A stretch of DNA of 58,108 nt from Paulinella micropora (Eukaryota > Cercozoa > Imbricatea > Euglyphida), in NCBI GenBank assembly GCA_009731375.1, contig BJOX01000082.1, forward strand, positions 630,106 to 688,213. The letters run 5' to 3'. The position numbers and the translations under genes were made by a program. The notes below the pieces were generated by a model. That model had not been told where the DNA came from and made no database searches. It saw nothing but the letters and a program-made list of their open reading frames with translations. This document shows positions 41,007 to 49,513 of this stretch, piece by piece. How positions within the stretch are numbered: position 1 is the stretch's first letter; each line of letters starts with the position of its first letter.

Positions 41007-41987
41007 ATGAGCTACCGCTTTCTGTGGAGGTCGCATTCTAGCGGCACAGCTTTCCGTCGGGCACTGGACTCGCTGAGCCCGCTGCTGCTGGAGGCTCGTG
41101 TCGAAGCGACCGTCGACAAGATCGTCTTGTGCAGTGCGGCCGACGGGCTGGTTGCTCAGTTTGTGGTACCCTTTTTGGGCGCCGCTAACGGCGACTATGT
41201 CTCGCTCAGTGGCAACTCGTCCAAATGCGTGTTTTCGCTCGATCTGAAAGAAATCCAGTGCTGGCTGAGCACGTTTCGCGAGGGCATGACTTTGGAACTG
41301 TCAGTCGCGCTCGACAACAGGCTCTGTGTGAAATTTTACAACGAAGCCAAATCTTTCGAACATTACAGCGACCTGACATCTCTACTCGTGTCCCAAGAAG
41401 CGGCGTTCCTACCGACGACCGAGTGGACTGATGTCGACCGTCTAGTTGAAGTTAGCGGCCCTGCCCTTAATGCCGTGGTGCGCCATCATTCTAAATCCAA
41501 TTCGCACTGCCGTCTGTTCGTGGAAGGGGACAGGCTCTGTACCGAGTCCTCGCTGAGGGCAGTGGACGCGAGTCGGCTGGCACGCACTTCCCTTGGCGGT
41601 ATCGCTCTGCTGGCAGAGGACAAGGAATCGCTCTTGCGAGCGGACCTGTCGAAGACACCTACCGAGGCCGGCGACTGTGTCTACTCACTTGAAACGCTGA
41701 AGAAGGTACTTAAAAGTTGTGCATTTCAGGAGAAAAAGACTGGTCGAGTCTTGGTCGGCGCTGCGCCGAATGTGCTGCACCTCGTCTTCAAACGGGAAGG
41801 CGGTCCATGGCTCAAGTATGCTATTCTGGCAGACTCCGAGGGACCGCCGCCTCCCCTGCCTGCGCTGGCGCCCCTCGCCCTGACCACCGACGGCGCCGCC
41901 GAGGAGGAAGAACAGCGCAGGGTGGTCATCAAGCGCAAGAAGAAGAACACGAAGCGGAAGAGATGCGAATCCCAGGCAGGCGCTTGA
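41007..41987 (+). CDS. PCNA-like sliding clamp
   Basis: This 326-residue protein is intact. The N-terminal repeat (FRRALDSLSPLLLEARVEAT..., then VFSLDLKEIQCWLSTF) and the C-terminal repeat (VYSLETLKKVLKSC, then LKYAILA near residue 275) follow the PCNA fold order: helix, strand core, domain-connecting segment, second domain. Typical PCNA is about 260 residues. The excess is a C-terminal proline-rich and then strongly basic tail (KRKKKNTKRKR) that may bind DNA or act as a nuclear signal. It would tether the TV-Pol/OBP or the resolvase to DNA. It is divergently arranged with the SSB-like gene, and its 3' end overlaps the VLTF2 gene by 59 bp. Confidence 0.65.
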   Translation: MSYRFLWRSHSSGTAFRRALDSLSPLLLEARVEATVDKIVLCSAADGLVAQFVVPFLGAANGDYVSLSGNSSKCVFSLDLKEIQCWLSTFREGMTLELSVALDNRLCVKFYNEAKSFEHYSDLTSLLVSQEAAFLPTTEWTDVDRLVEVSGPALNAVVRHHSKSNSHCRLFVEGDRLCTESSLRAVDASRLARTSLGGIALLAEDKESLLRADLSKTPTEAGDCVYSLETLKKVLKSCAFQEKKTGRVLVGAAPNVLHLVFKREGGPWLKYAILADSEGPPPPLPALAPLALTTDGAAEEEEQRRVVIKRKKKNTKRKRCESQAGA

Positions 41988-42402
41988 GCCTTCTCAGCAT
42001 GTACTTTTTACCAGAGAGCTTACTAATAAACGTCTTTTGCGTTTCCTTTCTGTGCACCTGCACGTACCAATTGACTACCCGGCCCACGGCCCTGAAAGCC
42101 GAGATGTCCAGAGGTCCTCCATAATCCATAAGCTCATGGCGCGGCGGCGCCGGTTGAACTAGCTGCTTGTGCAGATTGACTCTTAGAAACGAGTGCAAGA
42201 AGTCCATTGATCGTGAACGGATCGTCTCTGCAATCCCATATTCCGCAAAGGCCGCTGCACAACCGATACTACAAAAATGACCCCAGACGAACAGCTCTTC
42301 GTCTGCATGGGCTATCGGCAAGCCATACCACTTGCCGTCATCCCGCGCGCAGCCGTAGGAACAGTGCAGACACTTGCCCTTGTAAACTTCGGTGCCCTCC
42401 AT
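41929..42402 (-). CDS. VLTF2-like late transcription factor with zinc finger
   Basis: This 157-residue protein starts at the first true ATG (42402); the frame is open further upstream without an ATG. It has CLHCSYGC and, after a GKWYGLPIA stretch, FCSIGCAAAF: an FCS-type zinc finger as in poxvirus A1/VLTF2 and its NCLDV relatives. RHELMDYGGPLDISAFR near residue 90 is the second family hallmark. Members activate late viral genes. It lies tail-to-tail with PCNA and head-to-head with the VLTF3-like gene, so both late factors share a 128-bp divergent promoter region. Confidence 0.75.
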   Translation of the reverse strand: MEGTEVYKGKCLHCSYGCARDDGKWYGLPIAHADEELFVWGHFCSIGCAAAFAEYGIAETIRSRSMDFLHSFLRVNLHKQLVQPAPPRHELMDYGGPLDISAFRAVGRVVNWYVQVHRKETQKTFISKLSGKKYMLRRLKRLPGIRISSASCSSSCA

Positions 42403-42530
42403 CTTTTTTTGTGTGCGTGTGTCACTGGCAACTCCTCCTTTTCCCTTGTGTTTCAAATCTTGAATCTTAAACGCTCGCGGTTCGAGATCTGTTGCATTTC
42501 TTTCTCGCTAGCCGGCCGTCATTTTTGTAC

Positions 42531-43417
42531 ATGTCACACTGCGAACATGTCTGGACCTTCAGCTTAGCAACAACCGGTACGTACTGTTCCAAGTGTGGCC
42601 TGGTCAAGACAGAGCACGAGCTGTACACGTCGCAATGCTGGCTAGTCAACGGCCAGATGCCCCGAGAGCAATCGGCCCCTCCCAGACATGTCGGCTACAC
42701 GAGACTGAGCAGGTTCAGACAGATCACGCGCGAGACATTCAACCTGCGAGGTGTGAATCAATCTGCGTCGTGTGTCAGCCCGGCCTTGTTAGCACAGGCG
42801 AGGCGCCTGGTCCACAAGTGGCGGGCACAGAGCCCGACGCCCGCTCGCCTCGCGTACATCTGGCGCCGAGAGAAGCTAGGCCCTTTAACCATCGACAAGG
42901 CCAGCCAGCTGTGCCACCTGCTCGGCTGCGGCCGGGGCCGGCGGGAGCCGAGCCAAGAGACGCTAGAGGAGTTGCAACGCCTCTTCAAAAAAGTCGACGC
43001 CTGCTGGCCCAGAGTGCTGAAGAAGCTGAGGGAGCGGTATGGGTGGGAGAGAAGGTCGCTTTCTTGCTCTGTTTTCTTTTCATGTCTGTCTTTCTTTTTA
43101 GATGTTTCGTGAGCTATCAGACGTTGCTGAGGGCTTTCCTGCTGCTGCTGGGCGAGGAAGAGCTAGCGGCACAAGTGCCAGAGCTGAAGCAGTTAGAGAG
43201 CCGCCACCGCGCCAACGCCATGTTCGCTCTGGTGTGCGAAGAACAAGGCTGGGATTTCATCCCTTTGACTGGCTCACTGAACGGCAGCGGCCTCGCGCGC
43301 CCGCTCGCGAGCCATCTTTTGTCTGGCCCGCACGCCAAGAAGAAGAAAAAGAAAAAGAAAAAAAAGAAAAAGACGCCGGCCGTGGGTGTTGTGGCTATTG
43401 CTGAAAAAACAAATCTT
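42531..43417 (+). CDS. VLTF3-like late transcription factor, intron-containing copy
   Basis: Exon 1 is 42531-43054 and exon 2 runs from 43102 into a gap at 43418. The protein starts with a zinc ribbon (HCEHVW ... YCSKCGLV), then the HVGYTRLSRFRQI region, and in exon 2 CFVSYQTLLRAFLLLL, ESRHRANAMFALVCEEQGW and FIP, the C-terminal signature of the poxvirus A2/VLTF3 family. A lysine-rich tail and PAVGVVAIAEK follow. The stop lies in the gap, probably within a few codons if this copy matches the second one. Exon 1 ends in two bases of an Arg codon, and the 47-bp intron keeps the frame. It acts with VLTF2 in late transcription. Confidence 0.82.
43055..43101 (+). other. 47-bp spliceosomal-type intron in the VLTF3-like gene
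   Basis: The intron begins GTCGCTTTC after AGAG-AAG and ends in a T-rich tract TTTCTTTTTAG. It is phase 2. The second copy of the gene (from 43881) lacks exactly these bases and is otherwise nearly identical across the junction, which gives direct evidence for the boundaries. Confidence 0.9.
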
Positions 43418-43880
43418 NNNNNNNNNNNNNNNNNNNNNNNNNNNNNNNNNNNNNNNNNNNNNNNNNNNNNNNNNNNNNNNNNNNNNNNNNNNNNNNNNNN
43501 NNNNNNNNNNNNNNNNNNNNNNNNNNNNNNNNNNNNNNNNNNNNNNNNNNNNNNNNNNNNNNNNNNNNNNNNNNNNNNNNNNNNNNNNNNNNNNNNNNNN
43601 NNNNNNNNNNNNNNNNNNNNNNNNNNNNNNNNNNNNNNNNNNNNNNNNNNNNNNNNNNNNNNNNNNNNNNNNNNNNNNNNNNNNNNNNNNNNNNNNNNNN
43701 NNNNNNNNNNNNNNNNNNNNNNNNNNNNNNNNNNNNNNNNNNNNNNNNNNNNNNNNNNNNNNNNNNNNNNNNNNNNNNNNNNNNNNNNNNNNNNNNNNNN
43801 NNNNNNNNNNNNNNNNNNNNNNNNNNNNNNNNNNNNNNNNNNNNNNNNNNNNNNNNNNNNNNNNNNNNNNNNNNNNNNNN
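43418..43880. other. Assembly gap between two VLTF3 copies
   Basis: 463 N. The length is close to what would hold the missing end of copy 1 (about 18 bp) plus the missing start of copy 2 (about 442 bp). It is therefore compatible with a true tandem duplication as well as with mis-scaffolding. Confidence 0.9.
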
Positions 43881-44296
43881 TGCAACGCCTCTTCAAAAAA
43901 GTCGACGCCTGCTGGCCCAGAGTGCTGAAGAAGCTGAGGGAGCGGTATGGGTGGGAGAGAAGGTGTTTCGTGAGCTATCAGACGTTGCTGAGGGCTTTCC
44001 TGCTGCTGCTGGGCGAGGAAGAGCTAGCGGCACAAGTGCCAGAACTGAAGCAGTTAGAGAGCCGCCACCGCGCCAACGCCATGTTCGCTCTGGTATGCGA
44101 AGAACAGGGCTGGGGTTTCATCCCGTTATGTGGTTCACTGAACGGCAGCGGCCTCGCGCGCCCGCTCGCGAGCCATCTTTTGTCTGGCCCGCACGCCAAG
44201 AAGAAGAAAAAGAAAAAGAAAAAAAAGAAAAAGACGCCGGCCGTGGGTGTTGTGGCTATTGCTGAAAAAACAAATCTTGTATCATCTAGTCATTAA
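43881..44296 (+). CDS. VLTF3-like late transcription factor, second partial intronless copy
   Basis: The copy starts inside the gap's right edge at the codons for LQRLFKKVDACW and runs to a stop at 44296 (VSSSH end). It matches 42973-43417 except for the missing intron and several substitutions, for example Asp to Gly in EEQGW(D/G)F and Thr to Cys at LTGS/LCGS. The 5' part is missing in the 463-N gap. It is either a tandem duplicate, another allele, or a second viral copy wrongly scaffolded here. The C-terminal family motif is intact. Confidence 0.85.
44272..44280 (+). promoter_or_regulatory. Candidate viral late promoter element
   Basis: AAATCTTGT lies 31 nt before the ATG at 44311 and overlaps the 3' coding end of the VLTF3-like gene. 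Confidence 0.45.
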
Positions 44297-44310
44297 AGAG
44301 GAAGAAGACC

Positions 44311-46674
44311 ATGGTGAAATGGGTCGCGAGTGGCCGGCTGGGCTCCGCGCCAAGCCACCTCAAAGTGGTAACCATGAGCGATGCCCCGCCCCAGCAGGTG
44401 GTTGACGCCTTTAACAACACCACATTACAAGAAATCCGTGACGGCCAGAAGCCGGTGCCGGTCTGGGAACGCCTGCCGCTCAAGACAAAAATGAGCCCGC
44501 AGGAGTGGGCGGACCTACGAGACAACTTTGTGGCCGCGCTGGATCTCCTCCGTTCTTACCGGGACGAGGTGCTGGACAGGGCGCACCTGTACTCGCTCGG
44601 GGTCGACCCCGCCCGGCACGCCGCCTCGCCCGTTCTGGCCCAGGTCATCAAGTCGCGCAAGGGCCACTGGAGCGAATTCATGGTGAAAGAAGACGGAGAG
44701 CTCGATGACGTCCTGTACGCGTACAAACGGTTCAAGGACAGCGGGCTGGACAAGGAAAACATGGTTTCGTGCCATCACGCGGGCAAAGTGGACTTTGTCA
44801 TTGTAGAGAAGCCAGGGGGCGGCCTGCTGTTCCCTAGCAGCTCCGCCGACCTGGCCAAGGGCAGAAACACGACCCTTCGCAAGCTCCTCTTCGGTGACGA
44901 GGACGGCTGGGTGAAGCTGGGGTTGCCAAATCTCAGCGCCGGGCCGTTCACCAAGTGTCTGCTTGCTTATTGCATGACCTTTCTGCGGCTCCGCAAAGAC
45001 GTGGACCAGTTTGTGAGTTTCATAAACGACCTGGTCGACGCTACCAAGCCCAACCTCTCCGCGAGAGGACAAGACTACGGCCTTTTCCGGAGCAACTGGT
45101 TGATCCTAGCCACCCAGCGACAGAGCCAGAAGGGCAAGGAACAGCCCTCGCGCTGTGTCTGGGGCGAGGACTTCGTGGTCAAGTGGTTTACGGAAGGGAC
45201 GCTTTTTCGTGACAGGGACGCGAGTTCGGAAGGAGTTCAGCAGACCGGCAAGAAATTGATGAAGAACCTCAAGAAGAGGCACGTGCTCTACCTGGACCCC
45301 TGGTGCGCGTTCTTGGACGAGCTCTACCGAGCCATGCTCGCGGAGGCAGATTGCTTCGAGGACCCGGAAGCCAAGCGCGCCAACGACGGCCCCTTTGCGC
45401 CCAGCGAGAGACACCCGCTGTGGGCCCTGCAGTCCTTTCTGTTGCTGTCTATCCTCGGGTGCAGAATGTCCGAGCTGTGGCGCTTTAGCGAATTTGGCCC
45501 GGTGGAGGACGACCAGTATATGACGTTTACGGAGATTGGCCGCCAAAAGCATGTCTTGCAGCACAGGTAATATACCTTAATCTACTTACCCGTCTGAACA
45601 TGTCTGATTTGTCTTAGGGCGGCGAAAAAAGGCGCAGACCCCCTCAAAGACCCGGACGACCAAAGTGATTACCAAGACTCTATCTATGTCGGCAAACCCA
45701 TCGCCCTGCCCACGGCCTCGGCGACCGGTGTACTGAGGATCTGGCGCCACCTGATCTTTGGCACAGAGAACCATTTTAAGCACCGGGCCAAGATGGCGCC
45801 GGGCGCTAGCATGCTGCTGAAAGGCGACAGGCCCAAGTCCGATTACCTGAGCTGGACCTCGCACCGGGCAGAGATCCTGGCGGAAGAGGACGACCAGCCG
45901 ATTGCCATGCCACCGACGAAGAAGATGAAGGTCAGCACGCTGCCGTGGATGCAAAGTCTGGTGGTTGCGGGCCACAAGAAGAACATCGACAGGCCCAGCC
46001 AAGTGATGCCCAACAGCGAAGTGGGCGCGGCCCTGAAAGGTGGCGGCTTTAAGAATACGTTCGAAGACCTGACACACCTCTACCAAGAGCGCTCCAAGAG
46101 CGAGTTCCGCATTAGCCGCCCTCACCTGCTGCGAGCCATCTACGCCAATGTGGCCTGGGAGCTCTACGGAAACCATTCGCTCGTGGCCCGGCCGGTGTTT
46201 TTTAGCCGGGTTTTGGGGCACACGCTCGAGTACGAAAACAAGGACGAAGGACTCAGCAATCTCAAGACGCAGATGTTCTACGACAAGGTGAAAGTGATGA
46301 GCAAGGCGGCGCCGTCCCTGCACGAGCCGGACTTGGTGAAGATTGTGCAAGCCATTGTGCAACAGGGCGAAAAGCTGGCCTCGGACTACGCACGGGTCCT
46401 GGGTGACTTGAAATACGTCATCCCGCCCACGCTTAAACAGCTGCCCCGCGAGACCAGAGCCGAACGGTTACGCCGACAAGCCGTGGAATTTTTCGCGGCA
46501 AATTTGCAGCACCATGCCGAAGAACTGCGCCGGCCCAGTTTTTGGCGCGGAACGCTCGATTCCATTTTTTCCGTGAAGGCTTCCTACCGCTTCGCTAGTC
46601 ATGCCGCTGCGGCCCTTGATACGGCTGATCCTACACCAGCCGCTCGGATCACGCGGTTTATGCAATTGTGCTAA
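44311..46674 (+). CDS. Protelomerase (telomere resolvase), tyrosine-recombinase superfamily, one intron
   Basis: The exons are 44311-45566 and 45618-46674, giving 770 residues; ATG 44374 is an alternative start. Protelomerases cut and rejoin palindromic sites in replicated linear DNA to form covalently closed hairpin ends. The catalytic set can be placed: Arg385 in LGCRMSELWRF, a Lys in the following hairpin (Lys413 or 421/422), Arg591 in RPHLLRAIYANVAWE, His620 in VFFSRVLGHT, and Tyr640 in MFYDKVKV. The RAIYAxVAxE and VFFSxxLGH blocks are those of phage N15/phiKO2-type resolvases rather than of XerC-like integrases. The size fits too (phage enzymes ~630 residues), with about 100 extra residues between Arg385 and Arg591 and a longer His-Tyr spacing (20 instead of about 9). 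An ordinary tyrosine integrase is the main alternative. Confidence 0.75.
45567..45617 (+). other. 51-bp spliceosomal-type intron in the protelomerase gene
   Basis: The intron runs from CAG/GTAATATACC to TTTGTCTTAG/G and is phase 2. Without splicing, exon 1 stops at a TAA immediately after the donor. With splicing, the frame continues for 351 codons carrying the remaining catalytic residues. Confidence 0.88.
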
Positions 46675-46782
46675 GAGTTTCAAGAATTAAAAGCTCATAA
46701 TTCGACTTTTATTGAAGGTCGAAAGTGAAAAGCAAGCAAGGTCGAATCCCTTGCAAATTTTTTTACCGCGCCGCTAATTACG

Positions 46783-47343
46783 ATGAAACGCGACAAACCA
46801 TGCCGAGTGGCACCTGACGGGAAAATTTCGCTGATCGATTTTGCCGGGAAAACGTTTCCTTTTTTGACTCCTAGCCGTTGCGCGGAACGGATCCGCAGGC
46901 ACCTTGAGCTACACCCCTATCGAGTAACCAACGGTCACATTTCGAAATTCAAATTCCCGAAACAGCGCGGCCAGCGCTGTGGCACGTGGGTCTGCGCGCC
47001 CGAAATAGCAGTCGAGGTCATGGGCCAGTTCGCGACTGACTGGGGCACCCGCTCACGGCGGCGGGCACCGGCTGGGGTCAGTGACCAGCCCCTTGTACCA
47101 AGCGTCGCCGCTGTCGTGAGCGATCTGCAATGCGTCCGCGACGGATTTGCATCCCTTGCTGAGCTCGCTCCAGACACAACAAGCGCGTTCCAGCCTGGAC
47201 TGGACGAGACAATTGCTGCAGTTGTTACCGAAGAAGAGACAATGCCTCCGTTCGAGCTCCTGACCCCTGTTCTGACTTACGAAGAACAGGACAGGCAAGA
47301 AGAAAATGAACTTGGCAGCTTCCCAGAGCATTTCGCTTTTTAA
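46783..47343 (+). CDS. Possible BRO/KilA-like DNA-binding protein
   Basis: This 186-residue intact frame has an N-terminal ~85-residue domain containing ISLIDFAGKTFPFL, RIRRHLELHPYRVTNGH and then FKFPKQRGQRCGTWVC. The order and the KF(K)FP..RGQR..T.V turn resemble a virus/phage antirepressor-like (BRO/ANT/KilA-associated) domain. The C-terminal half is acidic and low in motifs. The match is weak and from memory; it could equally be an unknown protein. The gene starts about 110 bp after the protelomerase and ends next to the convergent F-box gene, with TAATTAAAAA at its 3' end. Confidence 0.35.
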   Translation: MKRDKPCRVAPDGKISLIDFAGKTFPFLTPSRCAERIRRHLELHPYRVTNGHISKFKFPKQRGQRCGTWVCAPEIAVEVMGQFATDWGTRSRRRAPAGVSDQPLVPSVAAVVSDLQCVRDGFASLAELAPDTTSAFQPGLDETIAAVVTEEETMPPFELLTPVLTYEEQDRQEENELGSFPEHFAF

Positions 47344-47367
47344 TTAAAAAGATTGGTAGACGAAGAT

Positions 47368-47946
47368 TTAAAAATCCGTAATGTACAGCGCCTTGTTAAA
47401 ACGAGGCAGAAAACGGGCCGCTGTCTCTTCGGCTCCCGCCAGCCACAGGTAAGTTGTCCACTTGCCAGCTTCCACCACCGGCCAGCCCGCGTCCTCGTAT
47501 GCTTGCCGGAAGCGGTAAGCCGGTATATAGGCCACGGCTATGACTGGTTCACGAGTGGTCTTGGGCACAGGGAAAGACGTCCGTCCCATGCGTCGACAGG
47601 CGGCAAAGGGCGTGATCAGACGGTGGCGGTTGTGATACACAAAGCAGTAGTTGCAGTAGCCTTCAAGAGTTTTTCTCTGGCAGCAGTCGAAGCAGGTGTG
47701 CGCGCTCTTGCGCACCACGTCGCTGATGAGGCGCGGCAGCGACTTGGCGTTGAAGTTGAAGGTAGTGTTCAGGAACTTGTGCAAACCGGCCAGCTCTCCG
47801 TTCTGCACTTTGCGCCGTTTCCACCGGCCGCGCGCAAACCGGTCCGTGTGCGTTTTAAGGTAACGGATCGTGTGCGCGACCTCGCCGACTCGGAGGTAAG
47901 ACAGCACTTCTACCAGAAGATCAGCCGGCAGCGCGGCTAGTAGCAT
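47368..47946 (-). CDS. F-box-like protein with a zinc-binding cluster
   Basis: This 192-residue protein starts at ATG 47946. LPADLLVEVLSYLRVGEVAH at the N-terminus is an F-box-type sequence (LP.dll..Il.yL). A CxxC...CxxC cluster (TCFDCC ... YCNYC) near residues 83-101 suggests zinc binding. F-box proteins recruit targets to SCF ubiquitin ligases, and many large DNA viruses carry them with other substrate domains, so a role in host protein turnover is possible. The opposite strand also has a long frame, but the F-box and cysteine pairs support this one. Confidence 0.6.
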   Translation of the reverse strand: MLLAALPADLLVEVLSYLRVGEVAHTIRYLKTHTDRFARGRWKRRKVQNGELAGLHKFLNTTFNFNAKSLPRLISDVVRKSAHTCFDCCQRKTLEGYCNYCFVYHNRHRLITPFAACRRMGRTSFPVPKTTREPVIAVAYIPAYRFRQAYEDAGWPVVEAGKWTTYLWLAGAEETAARFLPRFNKALYITDF

Positions 47947-47992
47947 CTGGCCCTTTCTCTCTTTGAATATACAGGCCAGAACTTTTGTTTTT

Positions 47993-49297
47993 TTAGAAGA
48001 CTGCTAACGGCGGCACGTAGTCGTCGTCGTCATTGCCATCAATGGGCGGCGCGAGCGCCTTGACTGTCGTGCCCGCGTTGTTGTACACGAACTTGGACTT
48101 GAACGGCGCAGGCTGTAGCTGGTTCTGTTGCGCGAACCGCTCTGCCGCCAACTTCTCGGCGTCTCGGGTTTGCTGGTCCAGCTTCTGGAGGATCTCCTTG
48201 TCTCGTTGGGCCATGGTCTTCCCGTCCTTTTTGAGGCGCTGTCTCGCGCGGTCGCCATAAAACAGCATTCTTTGCATCATTTCACGCTCTTGGCGCGACA
48301 TGCCCTTGAGCGAAGAAGGCAGCCAGCTCGGAGCGCGGTACGCCAGCTGTTTGAGGCGCTCCTGCTTCTGGATGTCCGCGCGGCTCGGCGGCTTGGGCGG
48401 GTCCGGCCCGCGCAAGATGACTTCGCCATCTGGTAACGAAGCTGGAGCGAGCCAGGACTTATGGTTTAACTCCAGCCGGTCAAGGTGTTCATGGTACACG
48501 CAGGCCGCGTGCCTTGTCCCGACGTGGCGCTCGTCCGTCGCGGCGGCCAGGTGCGCAAAAAACTCCTTTTTAGGAAATAGCTGTCCGTAGTTTTCCCATA
48601 GGTTGGTAAGGGTCCTCTGCACTTTCGAGTTGAACATGATGCAATGACTGGTCTGTTCACGCATAATCGGGCTCACTGAGTTGCGGCCCGTCAAGTACTG
48701 TACCGCGATAAATATTGTTATATTACAATGGCGGTATGTACCAAAAAAGTTCTGCATCCACCGATCTGTACTGTCTATGATGCCGACCAAATCGTCAAAA
48801 ACAATGAACGACGGCTCCAGGTACTTATTCTCGAGGTATCTGCGCTTGAGATTTTCGACGTAGTTCTGCAAGATGTCCATTCTGAACCCTTCGTAGATCT
48901 TGCAGTGCTGCTCGCTCGCAAAATGAAAAGAAAAGCTATTCTTGAACTTGGTGCGAACCATGATCAGGCCGTACTGGAACGGGTCCTTCTTGCGTGCGCA
49001 CAGGCTGTACAAGAGCCATTTTAGGAAATGGGTCTTGCCTCGTTCCGATTTTCCAACTAGCACGAACAGCTGCCCCGCTCCCTTTTCGCGCGGGTAGAAG
49101 ACTTCGATGTTCCGCTTGAACTCAGTCGGCTGCAGCGGCTCTGCCGGCTGCTGCTTCTTCTTCTTCTTCTTGCCCTTGTCTTTCTGCTTGTCGACATAGT
49201 CAAGTATCTTCTCCTCGATTGTCTTCTCGCCCAGCTGCTGTTCCGGCTCCGGCAGCCGTTCGACCGGGCCTTCCGGTTGCTGCTGCTGCTGCATCAT
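47993..49297 (-). CDS. A32-type DNA-packaging ATPase (FtsK/HerA family)
   Basis: This 434-residue intact protein would drive packaging of viral DNA into the capsid. After a glutamine-rich and lysine-rich N-terminus, residues 82-89 (GKSERGKT) form Walker A, and FIVFDDLVG around residues 164-172 is Walker B with the Asp-Asp pair. ITIFIAVQYL follows at the sensor position. The core ends near residue 270. The last ~165 residues are charged and helical, longer than in poxvirus A32 (about 270-300 residues). Its presence with the jelly-roll capsid gene ties the element to NCLDV/polinton-type viruses. It starts back-to-back with the small basic gene at 49335. Confidence 0.9.
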   Translation of the reverse strand: MMQQQQQPEGPVERLPEPEQQLGEKTIEEKILDYVDKQKDKGKKKKKKQQPAEPLQPTEFKRNIEVFYPREKGAGQLFVLVGKSERGKTHFLKWLLYSLCARKKDPFQYGLIMVRTKFKNSFSFHFASEQHCKIYEGFRMDILQNYVENLKRRYLENKYLEPSFIVFDDLVGIIDSTDRWMQNFFGTYRHCNITIFIAVQYLTGRNSVSPIMREQTSHCIMFNSKVQRTLTNLWENYGQLFPKKEFFAHLAAATDERHVGTRHAACVYHEHLDRLELNHKSWLAPASLPDGEVILRGPDPPKPPSRADIQKQERLKQLAYRAPSWLPSSLKGMSRQEREMMQRMLFYGDRARQRLKKDGKTMAQRDKEILQKLDQQTRDAEKLAAERFAQQNQLQPAPFKSKFVYNNAGTTVKALAPPIDGNDDDDYVPPLAVF

Positions 49298-49334
49298 TTT
49301 TTTAAAACTTCTCGCCGAATATTAAAAAAAAGAT

Positions 49335-49472
49335 ATGCCGCTAGTCTTGAGTGACAGGACGCGCTTGCTAGTCGACCAAGCCGAACCGGCGAAGGCCGTG
49401 GTAAAGGCAGCGCTCAACAAGGCCAAGAAGAAGCCGGCCAAGAAGAAACCCGTTGTCAGTAAGAAGAAGTAG
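49335..49472 (+). CDS. Small lysine-rich protein
   Basis: This 45-codon frame starts with ATG preceded by an A-rich leader (AAAAAAAAGATATG). The C-terminal half is Lys/Ala/Pro-rich (KAKKKPAKKKPVV). It may be a DNA-condensing or core peptide. It is short, but its position, leader and clean spacing to the next gene (49514) support it. Confidence 0.55.
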   Translation: MPLVLSDRTRLLVDQAEPAKAVVKAALNKAKKKPAKKKPVVSKKK

Positions 49473-49513
49473 CAGGTTTTTTTTATTTTCATCGCCAGAC
49501 AGTTTGATAAAAA

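Noticed and set aside
45586-46362. 258-residue minus-strand frame opposite the protelomerase
   Set aside because: The plus strand carries the catalytic motifs; the minus frame shows none.
44311-46674. Simple XerC/D-like integrase call for the recombinase
   Set aside because: The protein is more than twice the usual size and its RAIYAxVAxE and VFFSxxLGH blocks fit telomere resolvases better; kept as the alternative.
47353-47940. Plus-strand frame opposite the F-box-like gene
   Set aside because: The minus-strand product has an F-box start, paired CxxC motifs and a proper ATG; the plus frame has no motif and would overlap completely.
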